NCBI GenBank assembly: GCA_947626435.1
Contig: CANQSB010000002.1
Span: 124,001 to 188,000 of the forward strand
DNA length: 64,000 nt
Source: an uncultured Lachnospiraceae bacterium
GTDB lineage: Bacteria; Bacillota; Clostridia; Lachnospirales; Lachnospiraceae
Direction of reading: 5' to 3'
This document shows, one piece after another, positions 46,286-55,866 of this stretch; the first letter of the stretch is position 1; the number at the start of each line of letters is the position of its first letter. Both the position numbers and the translations under genes were made by a program. Under the pieces are notes generated by a model. That model was not told the DNA's origin, searched no databases, and worked only from the letters and a program-made list of their open reading frames with translations.

Positions 46286-47170
46286 ATGGACCAGGCGGAA
46301 CAATTAAGAAACGTAATAAAGATGAATCCTGCGCCAAGACCCTTAGCGAGAGTCATTACAGTGACGAGCGGCAAGGGAGGCGTCGGTAAATCAAATACAT
46401 CAATAAACCTTGCCTGTCAGTTCAAGAGACTTGGGCAGAGGGTTATCATTCTTGACGCTGATTTTGGGCTTGCCAATATAGAGATTATGTTTGGAACTGT
46501 TCCTAAATACAATCTGTCTGATTTGATTTATCAGGGAAAAGGCATTATGGATATCATAACGTGGGGTCCTATGGACATAGGATTTATTTCGGGAGGTTCA
46601 GGCATATCGAGCCTGTCGAATTTGAGTCGTGATTATCTTAATTATATAGTGCAAAACCTGTCGAAGCTCGATGCGGCGGCGGACATTATCATTATAGATA
46701 CCGGCGCGGGCATTTCGGACGCCGTGCTTGATTTTTTGGTGGCAAGCGGGGAGATATTGGTGATAGCTACGCCTGAGCCAACGTCAATTACAGACTCATA
46801 TTCTCTGTTGAAGGCGTTAAATCAGCACCCCGGATATTCGCGGGATGAGCTGATGATAAAGGTAGTCGCGAACAAGGTAGCGGATGAGATAGAAGGAGAG
46901 GCGCTTTTCAACAAGCTAAACAGTGTGGTAAACAGATACCTTAACATGCCCATATCATATCTTGGAGCCATACCTCAGGACCGCCGTTTGGAGGAGGCTG
47001 TCATGCAGCAGATGCCTGTCAGTATGCAGAGCCCTAACTCAAAGTCTGCCATAGCTTTTGAGAAAATGGCGTATGTGCTTATGGATAAGGAATATGACAA
47101 GTCTGTGGTTAAGCGCGGGATGTCGGCATTTTTTTCACATATTATGGTGGGAAATAAAAAGATGGGCTGA
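46286..47170 (+). CDS. flhG: MinD-like ATPase FlhG (YlxH)
   Basis: Deviant Walker A ATPase controlling flagellar number and stimulating FlhF. The 294 residues contain TSGKGGVGKSNTSINLA (about 28-44), IILDADFGLANIEIMFG and IIIDTGAGISDAVLDF. The N-terminus MDQAEQLRNVI resembles the DQA motif that activates FlhF. ATG 46286 lies five bases after GGGGGAG; an ATG at 46253 lacks a site. Confidence 0.94.
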   Translation: MDQAEQLRNVIKMNPAPRPLARVITVTSGKGGVGKSNTSINLACQFKRLGQRVIILDADFGLANIEIMFGTVPKYNLSDLIYQGKGIMDIITWGPMDIGFISGGSGISSLSNLSRDYLNYIVQNLSKLDAAADIIIIDTGAGISDAVLDFLVASGEILVIATPEPTSITDSYSLLKALNQHPGYSRDELMIKVVANKVADEIEGEALFNKLNSVVNRYLNMPISYLGAIPQDRRLEEAVMQQMPVSMQSPNSKSAIAFEKMAYVLMDKEYDKSVVKRGMSAFFSHIMVGNKKMG

Positions 47171-47215
47171 TGACAGTCCGTGATTAGTCGTTGAATCGGC
47201 GGAATGAGAGGAATA

Positions 47216-47959
47216 ATGATAGAAAAGTTCATTTCAGCGGGAGATAAAGTCGAAATGAAGTCCACGGTAGAAGTGGTGCTTCCCGACGGCACAAAAGGAA
47301 TAAGGCTTTACAAGACGAGCATATATGACGTGCTTGACGACGGAAAGCTTGAGATAGTGATGCCCATGGAGCAGACGCGGCTTGTCCTGCTGCCTGTAGG
47401 CGGTGAGTATGACGTATGCTTCTTTTCACATGGGGGCATGTATAAGGCTGACGTGAGGATTGTGGATAGACAGAAGATAAACGGCACATATATACTTTTG
47501 GCGGAAATGCTCACCAATCTTCACAAGTATCAGCGCAGGGAATATTACAGGTTTAACTGCATAATTGAAATGGAGGCAAGGGAGCTTTCAAGACATGAAA
47601 TAGATATTTTCAGCGGCGCCGTCGAACCCGAGGACGAATCGGACGAAGTGATAGAGGAAAAGGAAATGCAGAGGGGCGTCATAGTGGATATAAGCGGCGG
47701 TGGGCTTAGGTTCGTGTCGCGCAGGCAGTACGACAGCAGTTCTACGATTCTTTTGTGTTTTAAGCTTCCCATAAAGCATAGGGAGAAACCCTTTACGCTT
47801 GCAGCGCGGGTGATTCTGTCAAAAGAGATAGAAAATCGTGTGAATGAATATGAAAATCGCGTGAAATTTGTTTACATAAATAATCAGACAAGAGAGGAAA
47901 TTATCAAATATATATTTGATGAGGAACGAAAAAACAGAAAAAATGGGAAAGGTAGCTGA
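47216..47959 (+). CDS. YcgR-like PilZ domain protein
   Basis: Probable c-di-GMP-responsive flagellar brake. The 247 residues have an N-terminal YcgR-like beta domain (about 1-95) and a C-terminal PilZ domain carrying the ligand motif RREYYR (about 105) and DISGGGLRF (D/NxSxxG, about 160). An acidic insertion (EDESDEVIEEKE) separates the two motifs. ATG 47204 is an alternative start; neither has an ideal ribosome binding site. It lies between flhG and cheB, as in many clostridia. Confidence 0.88.
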   Translation: MIEKFISAGDKVEMKSTVEVVLPDGTKGIRLYKTSIYDVLDDGKLEIVMPMEQTRLVLLPVGGEYDVCFFSHGGMYKADVRIVDRQKINGTYILLAEMLTNLHKYQRREYYRFNCIIEMEARELSRHEIDIFSGAVEPEDESDEVIEEKEMQRGVIVDISGGGLRFVSRRQYDSSSTILLCFKLPIKHREKPFTLAARVILSKEIENRVNEYENRVKFVYINNQTREEIIKYIFDEERKNRKNGKGS

Positions 47960-47964
47960 ATATT

Positions 47965-49053
47965 ATGGCAATTCAGAAAAAAATCTTAGTAGTTGATGAC
48001 TCTGCACTCATGAGAAGGGTTATGTGTGATATAATAAACTCAGATGAGCGGTTTCAGGTCGTAGAGCAGGCGTTTGACGGGGAAGCGGCATACAAGCTTC
48101 TCAAGGAAAATCAGTACGACGGCGTAGTGCTCGACGTAAATATGCCAAAAATAAACGGCATACAGCTTATGCGCATGTTGCAGAAGGACAAAATACGCAC
48201 GCGCATCATGATGGCGAGTACGGATACGAGAGAGGGAGCGACGGTCACTATGGAGGCGCTTGACTTAGGCGCGATAGATTTCATAGAGAAGCCCGCAAAT
48301 ATTCTCTACCTAAAGGGCGATGAGTTCAAGAGCCGTTTCCTTGAAAAGCTGCAGGCGGTAGTGACGAGCAGACAGACGAACATCTCCACTAGCGCTATAG
48401 TTCCCAAGCAGAAGCAGGAGGAGAGTACGCAGAAGCTCGTATCTATCGTGAGGAAAAGCCAGCCGTCAGTCGGAGGTCAGAAGCTTGTCGCGATTGCGTG
48501 CTCTACGGGTGGGCCCAAAGCGCTTCAGAGCGTAGTGCCAAGGCTTCCTGCCGAGCTTGCGGCTCCCGTACTTATCGTACAGCATATGCCCAAGGGCTTT
48601 ACGCAGTCGCTTGCGGAGCGCCTTGACAGTATGAGCAGGATAAGCGTCAAGGAGGCGGCGGAGGGTGACGTGCTTGAAAACGGCAAGGTGTATATCGCCA
48701 TGGGAGGCAAGCATATGCAGGTTGTCACAAGGGGCGGCAAGGCAGTCATTACATATACCGACGAGCCACCCAGAGAAGGCGTCAAGCCATGTGCCAACTA
48801 TATGTACGAGTCCCTTAGAAACAGCAGCTACTCTCAGATAGTGTGCGTCGTAATGACGGGCATGGGCGCGGACGGCACCAAAGGAATCGTGAATTTGGAA
48901 GCAGCAAAAAAAATACACGTCATTGCACAGGATGAAGCTACATCAACCGTATACGGCATGCCGAAGAGCATAGCTGCTACAGGGCTGGTAAATCAAGTCG
49001 TTGCGCTTGATGACGTGGCACAGGAAATTATAATGAATGTGGGGGTTAAGTAG
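47965..49053 (+). CDS. cheB: Chemotaxis methylesterase/deamidase CheB
   Basis: Adaptation enzyme with an N-terminal receiver (D57 in VVLDVNMPKING, acidic pair D11/D12) and a C-terminal methylesterase with Ser in ACSTGGPKAL, His in LIVQHMPKGF and Asp in MTGMGADG. It has 362 residues. It demethylates chemoreceptors; the matching methyltransferase gene cheR is not in this window. Confidence 0.97.
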   Translation: MAIQKKILVVDDSALMRRVMCDIINSDERFQVVEQAFDGEAAYKLLKENQYDGVVLDVNMPKINGIQLMRMLQKDKIRTRIMMASTDTREGATVTMEALDLGAIDFIEKPANILYLKGDEFKSRFLEKLQAVVTSRQTNISTSAIVPKQKQEESTQKLVSIVRKSQPSVGGQKLVAIACSTGGPKALQSVVPRLPAELAAPVLIVQHMPKGFTQSLAERLDSMSRISVKEAAEGDVLENGKVYIAMGGKHMQVVTRGGKAVITYTDEPPREGVKPCANYMYESLRNSSYSQIVCVVMTGMGADGTKGIVNLEAAKKIHVIAQDEATSTVYGMPKSIAATGLVNQVVALDDVAQEIIMNVGVK

Positions 49054-49054
49054 A

Positions 49055-51190
49055 ATGGATACAAGTCAATATCTTGAGATTTTCCTCGATGAAACAAAAG
49101 AGCACTTACAAAATCTGAACACCCAGATTATGGATTTGGAGCAGAATCCTGAAAACATGGACACTATCAATGAAATATTCAGGGCTGCCCACTCGCTTAA
49201 GGGTATGGCGGGCACTATGGGTTACAAGAGGATGCAGAACCTTACCCATGACATGGAGAACGTATTCTCCGAGGTAAGGAATGGCACCTTTAAGGTACAG
49301 CCTGATATGATTGACGTGCTCTTTAGATGCCTTGATGCGTTGGAGGAATATCTGGCGAACATCCAGCAGACGACCGAGGAGGGTACGAACGACAACGAAG
49401 AGCTGATTAAAATATTGAATGATATTTTAAAGAATAATGGCGAAGTGAAGCCGTCGTCAGACATGTCAGCTCCCGCTGATAATAAGGCGGAGCAGTCTGC
49501 GGCTGATACGGCAGCGGGCGATGCTTCGGGGGCAAATCGTGAGAAATGGCATGACATAAAGATTGGCGATACTGAGAAAATGCTTATCGAGAAGGCAAAC
49601 AGCGAGGGGCTTAAGGTATACGGCGTATCCGTATATGTAGAGGAAGCCTGCGTATTAAAGGCGGCAAGGGCATTCCTCGTATTCAAGGCTCTCGAAAAGC
49701 TCGGCGAGATTATCGTATCTTCTCCTACGGCTCAGGATATTGAGGATGAGAAGTTTGAACTTTCATTCAGCCTTATATTCATATCAGGCAATACGAGGGA
49801 CGAAGTAATTGCGGCGATTAAGAGCGTATCCGAGATTGAGGAGGCGCTTTGCGAGGAATACAAGGTAGAGGCGCCTGCACAGGCGGCAGCGCCCGAGCCG
49901 GAAAAGCAGGACGTGAAATCAGCGGAAACAAAGCCCGCGGCAGCAGCGCCTGCAGCGGCTCCCAAGGCAGCGCCCGCGGCGAGCGCAAAGCCTGCTGCAT
50001 CCGGAGGCGCAAACAAGCCTGCGGCTAAGCCCGTAGTAAACAGGACGGTCAGAGTAGACATAGAGAAGCTTGACAACCTTATGAACCTCGTGAGCGAGCT
50101 TATTATAGCCAAAAACTCACTCGTAGCTGCTACGGCTGCAGAAGGCAAGGACAACAACAGCGCAGTGAATGAGCAGATTGAGTACCTTGAGAGCGTCACC
50201 ACCAACCTCCATGAATCAGTCATGAAAGTGCGAATGGTGCCTATCGAGAGCGTAGTAGCCAAGTTCCCTCGTATGATAAGAGACCTGTCAAAGAAGCTTG
50301 ACAAAAAGATGGAGCTGTACATGACAGGTGAGGACACGGAGCTTGACCGTACCGTTGTTGACGAGATTGGCGATCCTCTTATGCATATGCTTAGAAACTC
50401 AGCAGACCACGGACTCGAGCCGAATGACGTCAGAGTTGCAAACGGCAAGCCCGAGGTTGGCTCTATCTTCCTCGACGCGTACCAGGACGGCAACAATGTT
50501 GTGATTTCCGTAAGGGACGACGGCGGCGGAGTTAATATTGAGGCCGTAAAGAACAAAGCTATCGAACGCGGCACGATTACTCCCGAGCAGGCGGAGAACA
50601 TGACGGAGAAAGAAGTCATCGACCTTCTGTTCCTGCCGAGTTTCTCTACCGCAAAGAAAGTGTCGGACGTATCAGGACGAGGCGTAGGTCTTGACGTCGT
50701 TAAGTCAAAGATTGAGTCGTTAAGCGGCGAGGTAGAGGTAAAGAACAAATTTGGCGAGGGCTCGTCATGGATTATCAGACTTCCGCTTACGCTTGCCATC
50801 ATACAGGCGTTGATGGTAGTTGTCGGCGATGAGAAGTACGCCATAGCTCTCGGCTCCATCCAGACTATCGAGGATGTTTCGCCAAGCGACATCAAGCTTG
50901 TACAGGCGAAAGAGGTTATACACATACGTGGCACTGTTATTCCTATCATCAGACTTAACAAGGTGCTTGATATTGAGTCAACGGCTGATGAGAGCAAGAA
51001 TCTTACCGTTATAATCGTAAAGAAAGGCGACAAGCAGGCGGGCTTGGTAGTGGATGAGCTTATCGGACAGCAGGAGGTTGTTATCAAGTCCATGGGCAAG
51101 TACATCAAGGTTCCCAAGATTATTAGCGGCGCTACTATTTTAGGTAACGGCGATGTGGCTCTTATCTTAGATGCCAACGCATTGATTTAA
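49055..51190 (+). CDS. cheA: Chemotaxis histidine kinase CheA
   Basis: Central kinase, 711 residues. P1 Hpt domain with phosphoacceptor H46 (FRAAHSLKGMAGTMG); P2 response-regulator-binding domain (about 168-275); Ala/Pro/Lys-rich linker (about 280-325); P3 dimerisation helices; P4 ATPase with LMHMLRNSADHGLE (N box), DDGGG and GRGVGLDVV; P5 CheW-like domain to the end. ATG 49055 follows GGGGGT, one base after the cheB stop. Confidence 0.97.
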   Translation: MDTSQYLEIFLDETKEHLQNLNTQIMDLEQNPENMDTINEIFRAAHSLKGMAGTMGYKRMQNLTHDMENVFSEVRNGTFKVQPDMIDVLFRCLDALEEYLANIQQTTEEGTNDNEELIKILNDILKNNGEVKPSSDMSAPADNKAEQSAADTAAGDASGANREKWHDIKIGDTEKMLIEKANSEGLKVYGVSVYVEEACVLKAARAFLVFKALEKLGEIIVSSPTAQDIEDEKFELSFSLIFISGNTRDEVIAAIKSVSEIEEALCEEYKVEAPAQAAAPEPEKQDVKSAETKPAAAAPAAAPKAAPAASAKPAASGGANKPAAKPVVNRTVRVDIEKLDNLMNLVSELIIAKNSLVAATAAEGKDNNSAVNEQIEYLESVTTNLHESVMKVRMVPIESVVAKFPRMIRDLSKKLDKKMELYMTGEDTELDRTVVDEIGDPLMHMLRNSADHGLEPNDVRVANGKPEVGSIFLDAYQDGNNVVISVRDDGGGVNIEAVKNKAIERGTITPEQAENMTEKEVIDLLFLPSFSTAKKVSDVSGRGVGLDVVKSKIESLSGEVEVKNKFGEGSSWIIRLPLTLAIIQALMVVVGDEKYAIALGSIQTIEDVSPSDIKLVQAKEVIHIRGTVIPIIRLNKVLDIESTADESKNLTVIIVKKGDKQAGLVVDELIGQQEVVIKSMGKYIKVPKIISGATILGNGDVALILDANALI

Positions 51191-51222
51191 TCTGATTTGT
51201 ATGGAAAGGCAGGTTATAAAAC

Positions 51223-51720
51223 ATGGATGAAGTAAAGGTAATGGACGAGCAAAAGCGCAATGAAAGCTTAAACCGTCCTGTAGAAAGGGACACCACCCAG
51301 TATATAGTCACTCAGCTTGGCAACGAGCAGTACGGCATTGACATTAAATATATTTCAAATATCGTAAGAATGCAGAAAATTACGCGCGTACCCAAGGTAT
51401 ATGGATACATCAAGGGAGTTATCAATCTTCGCGGCGAGGTAATTCCGACTATAAGCCTCAGGCTTAAAATGGGACTGCCCGAAGACGAGATAACCAAAAA
51501 GACAAGGATAATCATTTTAAAGCTTGAGCAGCATGAGTCAATAGGCGTGCTTGTTGATGAGGTAAAAGAGGTTGTCACACTTGATGACGAACATGTTGAA
51601 AGAGTATCCTATGATAAGGATGATAAGGCAAAGTTTTTGAGCGGAGTAGGCAAATATGACGGCAAGCTCATTTCTCTGCTTGATATTACCGCAGTATTAT
51701 CTGATGTCGTAGATGCGTAA
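51223..51720 (+). CDS. cheW: Chemotaxis adaptor CheW
   Basis: Couples receptors to CheA. The 165 residues have a CheW domain from about residue 25 (YIVTQLGNEQYGIDIKYISN, VPKVYGYIKGVINLRGEVIP). A short hydrophilic N-terminal extension precedes it; ATG 51241 is an alternative start. Confidence 0.95.
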   Translation: MDEVKVMDEQKRNESLNRPVERDTTQYIVTQLGNEQYGIDIKYISNIVRMQKITRVPKVYGYIKGVINLRGEVIPTISLRLKMGLPEDEITKKTRIIILKLEQHESIGVLVDEVKEVVTLDDEHVERVSYDKDDKAKFLSGVGKYDGKLISLLDITAVLSDVVDA

Positions 51721-51747
51721 AGCCGTGAGAAAGGTTTAGGTTGATTG

Positions 51748-52368
51748 ATGGCTGAAAATGTTAGCTTTGAAAAAGTAACGAAAGAATATTATGACGTATT
51801 GAAGGAACTTGGAAACATCGGGGCAGGCAACGCTACGACGGCGCTTGCCCAGATGCTCCAATGCAAGGTAGACATGAAGGTGCCGCAGGTAAGGCTTCTT
51901 GACTTCAAGGACGTGGGCGAGGCTATGGGAGGCGAGGAGCAGATAGTGATAGGTATCTATCTGGCGGTAGAGGGCGATATCACGGGCAGTATAATGTTTG
52001 TGCTTGAGCGAAGCGCAGGCAAGGCTCTTGTATCAAAGCTTATGGGAATGCCCGCTACCGAGGGCGATTTTACCGAGATGGAGATTTCCGCGCTAAAAGA
52101 GATAGGAAATATCATCACCGGCGCTTACCTCAATTCGCTGGCACAGCTCACAAACCTTAAAATGCTTCCTTCTATTCCGGATTTGAACGTTGACATGCTG
52201 AATGCTATTCTCAGCGTGCCGGCGATTGAATTTGGCATTATGGGGGATCAGATTTTGTTAATTCAGACGGTGTTCACAGATGATGTTGATTTGAATGGAT
52301 ATTTTATATTGATGCCGGATTTGGAATCATATGCAAAAATGCTGGGGGCGCTTGGATTGACAATATAG
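51748..52368 (+). CDS. cheC: CheY-phosphatase CheC
   Basis: Phospho-CheY phosphatase that also binds CheD. The 206 residues carry two phosphatase helices (LKELGNIGAGNATTALAQML and EISALKEIGNIITGAYLNSL), each with the E...N pair. AAAGGTTTAGG precedes the ATG. The immediate cheD neighbour matches their known complex. Confidence 0.96.
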   Translation: MAENVSFEKVTKEYYDVLKELGNIGAGNATTALAQMLQCKVDMKVPQVRLLDFKDVGEAMGGEEQIVIGIYLAVEGDITGSIMFVLERSAGKALVSKLMGMPATEGDFTEMEISALKEIGNIITGAYLNSLAQLTNLKMLPSIPDLNVDMLNAILSVPAIEFGIMGDQILLIQTVFTDDVDLNGYFILMPDLESYAKMLGALGLTI

Positions 52369-52410
52369 CTGTATATCTATCTGTATATCTGTATGGAAGG
52401 AAATAAAGGT

Positions 52411-52896
52411 ATGGCAAATATTGTAAAAGTAGGAATGGCAGACCTGAACGTCTGCAAAAGTCCCGACGGTCTTACTACCTTGGGGCTTGGTTCTTGCGTT
52501 GGCATATGCATAAGGGATCCTGTGGCAAAGATAGGCGGCATGGCGCATGCTATGCTGCCTGACAGCACACAGATAGCCAACAACGTGAACAGAGCCAAGT
52601 TTGCCGATACGGGTATAGATGATTTAGTTAAAAAAATGATTGCGATGGGGGGCAAAAAGGCACGCTTTGAAGCTAAGATAGCGGGAGGAGCGCAGATGTT
52701 TGCTTTTCAAAACAAGTCAGATATGGTTAGGGTAGGCGACAGAAACGTGGAGGCAAGCAAAAAGAAGCTAAAGGAGCTTGGCATACCTCTAAAGGCTGAG
52801 GATACGGGACTTAATTACGGTCGCACGATTATTTTTTATCCTGAAACGGGAGCCTTGGTTATCCGTTCGGCAGGAAAGCCTGAAAAGACGATTTGA
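52411..52896 (+). CDS. cheD: Chemoreceptor glutamine deamidase CheD
   Basis: Deamidates receptor glutamines and enhances CheC. The 161 residues have the catalytic Cys in LGLGSCVGICIRDP and His in GGMAHAMLP, with the Thr in the expected later strand. ATG 52411 is preferred over 52393, since GGAAGGA lies between them. Confidence 0.95.
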   Translation: MANIVKVGMADLNVCKSPDGLTTLGLGSCVGICIRDPVAKIGGMAHAMLPDSTQIANNVNRAKFADTGIDDLVKKMIAMGGKKARFEAKIAGGAQMFAFQNKSDMVRVGDRNVEASKKKLKELGIPLKAEDTGLNYGRTIIFYPETGALVIRSAGKPEKTI

Positions 52897-52935
52897 AGTC
52901 TGTATTGAGCCGCTAAAGCGGTATGGGGGATTGAA

Positions 52936-53352
52936 ATGGGAAATAAGGTAAGGCTTATAACACCGTTTTTGATGCTGCTTGCGGGGGCAGTGGCTTCGAT
53001 AATTATGTATATAAGGGATTTTGAGCTTGTAGATATGCTTTGGAGACTCTTGATAGTGCTTTTGGTGTTTTATGTGATAGGCGACGTCATCAGATACATA
53101 TATGCCGCCATAAGACCCAGAATCATAACTCAGGACATTGATTACAGTGATTTCATTCCGCTGTCAATATTTAATACTGATGAGACGGGAAAAGTAAGAG
53201 CTTTCGAGGATGCTGATGAAAGCGAGGAGGTTGACACCGGAGCTTTTGTCGCGGCAGGCTTTGAAGCGGGAATGGCGGCGAAAGAGAATAACGGCGGGGA
53301 AGAAGAATATTCGGAGGAGGATTTGCAGGAGTACTCTGACGATGGCGAATAA
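52936..53352 (+). CDS. Uncharacterised two-helix membrane protein of the che operon
   Basis: I do not recognise a named family. The 138 residues start with two hydrophobic helices (about 7-24, FLMLLAGAVASIIMYI, and 33-55, MLWRLLIVLLVFYVIGDVIR), followed by a short basic stretch and a Glu/Asp-rich cytoplasmic tail (EEYSEEDLQEYSDDGE). It is locked between cheD and sigD with 30-40 base spacers and its own GGGGGA site, so co-expression with the motility genes is very likely. A small hairpin, CCGCTAAAGCGG, precedes its ribosome binding site. Confidence 0.8.
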   Translation: MGNKVRLITPFLMLLAGAVASIIMYIRDFELVDMLWRLLIVLLVFYVIGDVIRYIYAAIRPRIITQDIDYSDFIPLSIFNTDETGKVRAFEDADESEEVDTGAFVAAGFEAGMAAKENNGGEEEYSEEDLQEYSDDGE

Positions 53353-53385
53353 GGTTTTGCACAATAACTTAAATGGGGGAACAAG

Positions 53386-54156
53386 ATGAACGATACAGAG
53401 CGCAAAAGGCTTTGGGAGGACTATGCCCGACTAAAGACGACGGAGCTTAGGGAAAAGCTCATTCTTGAATACGCACCATTAGTAAAGGTAGTTGCAGGGC
53501 GGCTTAGCATGTATCTGGGCTATAATGTTGAATATGAGGATTTGGTGAGTTCAGGCGTTTTTGGGCTTATAGATGCGATTGATAAGTTTGATATCGGCAA
53601 AGAGGTTAAGTTTGAAACCTACGCGAGCCTGCGCATACGCGGAGCGATACTCGACCAGATAAGGAAGATGGATTGGATTCCGCGTACCATAAGGCAGCGG
53701 CAGCGGCAGATTGAGAATGCCATGAAGGAGCTTGAGCAGAGCTATGGCAGACCCGCTACGGACGAGGAGCTTGCAAGGCACATCGGTATTACTGATGATG
53801 AGCTTCTCGAATGGCAAAATCAGGCAAAGGCGGAAAATGTAATTTCACTCAACGAATACATTGAGCAGGGAAATGATATTTCGGCTGATAAGGCTTCTGG
53901 CGTGGGAAACGCATATGACGCGCCTGAAAGGGTCGTGGAGATAGGCGAGCTTAAACAGGTGCTCGGAGAGGCGCTTGAACTTTTGACTGAAAAAGAAAAA
54001 AAGGTGATTCTTTTATATTATTATGAGGAGCTTACGTTAAAGGAAATAAGCCAGGTGCTTGAGGTAACGGAATCACGCGTATCACAGCTTCACACGAAGG
54101 CGCTTCAAAAGATGAAGACTAAGATGGGAGGTTATATGGGACTGCTGCACAGGTAG
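53386..54156 (+). CDS. sigD: Flagellar sigma factor SigD (FliA/WhiG family)
   Basis: Directs late flagellar and autolysin genes. The 256 residues show region 2 (LVKVVAGRLSMYLGYNVEYE, FGLIDAIDKFDIGKEVKFET, RIRGAILDQIRKMDWIPRTI, the FliA-specific pattern), region 3 and region 4.2 (YYYEELTLKEISQVLEVTES, RVSQLHTKAL). GGGGGA precedes the ATG. The cheD-...-sigD-...-swrB-like-rpsB order is shared with Bacillus. The anti-sigma gene flgM is not here. Confidence 0.96.
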   Translation: MNDTERKRLWEDYARLKTTELREKLILEYAPLVKVVAGRLSMYLGYNVEYEDLVSSGVFGLIDAIDKFDIGKEVKFETYASLRIRGAILDQIRKMDWIPRTIRQRQRQIENAMKELEQSYGRPATDEELARHIGITDDELLEWQNQAKAENVISLNEYIEQGNDISADKASGVGNAYDAPERVVEIGELKQVLGEALELLTEKEKKVILLYYYEELTLKEISQVLEVTESRVSQLHTKALQKMKTKMGGYMGLLHR

Positions 54157-54213
54157 CTTTTGGCGGCAGGCGTCAATATACGAAAACAGATAGTTAAATG
54201 GGGGGATTTCTGA

Positions 54214-55803
54214 ATGAATGGGTATTTTCAAATTCAGATTAATCAAAATGGCGTAAGCGTATTGCTGTCTCCTCCGATTGGAGAGGGAGAAAAGATACGC
54301 GCAAGTGAATTGAAGGAATACTTGGACAGGATAGGCGTTCCTTATGATACAAAGGCAATTAACTCCGCACTTCACGATTTAGGCGAGGAGGAGGTTGCTC
54401 TTTTTTTAACACCTATGAAGCTCGCTCCGGTAGATGAAAAGTGTACGCTGGATGTTTCATACGATAAGATGTCGGCGACGCTCAGGCTGTTTCCGCCAAG
54501 TGCGGGCGGCGCTCCTATCACGAAGGCGCATATAATGGATATGCTTCAAAGGACAAAGGTCAAAGCGGGCATAGACGAAGCGGCAATCAGAGAGCTGCTT
54601 GAAAACAAGGTCTACTGCACTGATGTTATTGTGGCGAAAGGCAAGCTTCCGACAGCGGGCAGAGATGCGTTAATATCATATTATTTTGACACAGATAATT
54701 CAGCGCGTCCTGAACTGAAAGAGGATGGAAGCGTAGATTTCTTTAAGCTGAACAATCTTCACCATTGTACCAAGGGGCAGGTGCTTGCGGAGATAATACC
54801 CGAAGAAAAGGGCGAGGACGGAATCGATGTGTTTGGCACAGTTATGCCGGCAAGAGAGGTGAAGTCAATAAAAGTTCCTCATGGCAGGAATATAGAGCTG
54901 TCGGAGGATGGACTTAAATATATAAGCATGGTAGACGGCCATGCGATGCTGATAGAGGGCACGATATTCGTATCGGATGTATACAGTGTTGAAAATGTTA
55001 GTACAGCGACAGGAAATATTGAATATCATGGCGATGTGGATGTGAGAGGAAATGTCTGCGAAAACTTTAGCATAAAGACAGACGGCAATGTATTTGTGGG
55101 CGGCGTTGTTGAGGGCGCGACTATCGAAGCAGGCGGCAATATCATAATAGCGCGCGGCATGCATGGTCAAAATAAAGGCAGCCTAAAGGCGGGCGGCAAT
55201 ATTATAGCCAAATTCATATCTGCCGCACAGGTCGAGGCGGAAGGCTTTGTCGAGGCGGAGCAGATTTTAAATGCCAAGGTGACGGCAGGCACATATGTAA
55301 ATGCCGAGGCAGGCAAGGGGCTTATCACAGGTGGCAGGATAGTAGCAAAAAAAGCGGTGAACGTCAAAAACGCGGGCTCTCCGATGGGCGCGTCGACAAT
55401 ACTTGAGGTGGGCTGTGACCCCGAAGCAAAGAAAAGGCTTACTGCGCTTCAAAAGAGCGTGGGCGAGAAATCAAGGGCGATACCTCAAATGAAAAAAGTA
55501 ATCGAGGAGACGGCTAGGAAGCTTAAATCGGGAATGGCGCTGTCGCAGGAGCAGCTAAAAAACGCGAGGATGCTTCAGGTGACGCTTGCGGAATCCCAGA
55601 AGCAGGTTCAGGAGGAGCTGAAAGAAATAGAAAAGCTTGACAGTCTGCTTAAAGGCGACGACCATGCCCACATAGACATAAGAGGCACAATGTATCAGGG
55701 CGTGAACGTGAGCATATCCGGAGCGATTATGACGGTAAAGAATGAATATACATATTGCAGGCTGATTAAAAAAGGAGCGGATGTAGCCTCTACAAATTTG
55801 TAG
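54214..55803 (+). CDS. FapA-domain protein (DUF342)
   Basis: A 529-residue cytosolic protein with the FapA/DUF342 pattern: an N-terminal region (about 1-160), then a right-handed beta-helix-like tract (about 255-390; DVRGNVCENFSIKTDGNVFV, GGNIIIARGMHGQNKG, GGRIVAKKAV) and a C-terminal coiled coil (about 400-480) before a final beta segment. Bacillus relatives (YlxA-like/DUF342 proteins) are linked to polar or motility functions, but the biochemical role is unknown. It lies directly after sigD. Confidence 0.85.
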   Translation: MNGYFQIQINQNGVSVLLSPPIGEGEKIRASELKEYLDRIGVPYDTKAINSALHDLGEEEVALFLTPMKLAPVDEKCTLDVSYDKMSATLRLFPPSAGGAPITKAHIMDMLQRTKVKAGIDEAAIRELLENKVYCTDVIVAKGKLPTAGRDALISYYFDTDNSARPELKEDGSVDFFKLNNLHHCTKGQVLAEIIPEEKGEDGIDVFGTVMPAREVKSIKVPHGRNIELSEDGLKYISMVDGHAMLIEGTIFVSDVYSVENVSTATGNIEYHGDVDVRGNVCENFSIKTDGNVFVGGVVEGATIEAGGNIIIARGMHGQNKGSLKAGGNIIAKFISAAQVEAEGFVEAEQILNAKVTAGTYVNAEAGKGLITGGRIVAKKAVNVKNAGSPMGASTILEVGCDPEAKKRLTALQKSVGEKSRAIPQMKKVIEETARKLKSGMALSQEQLKNARMLQVTLAESQKQVQEELKEIEKLDSLLKGDDHAHIDIRGTMYQGVNVSISGAIMTVKNEYTYCRLIKKGADVASTNL

Positions 55804-55866
55804 GGGCTATTGCCTTTTTTGAAAAAATATATTATTATAAAACAGAAAATGAAGGGAGGCATCCGT

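Noticed and set aside
49732-51177. Long minus-strand frame opposite cheA
   Set aside because: It is a Ser/Thr-rich mirror of the cheA coding strand with no ribosome binding site and no recognisable domain.
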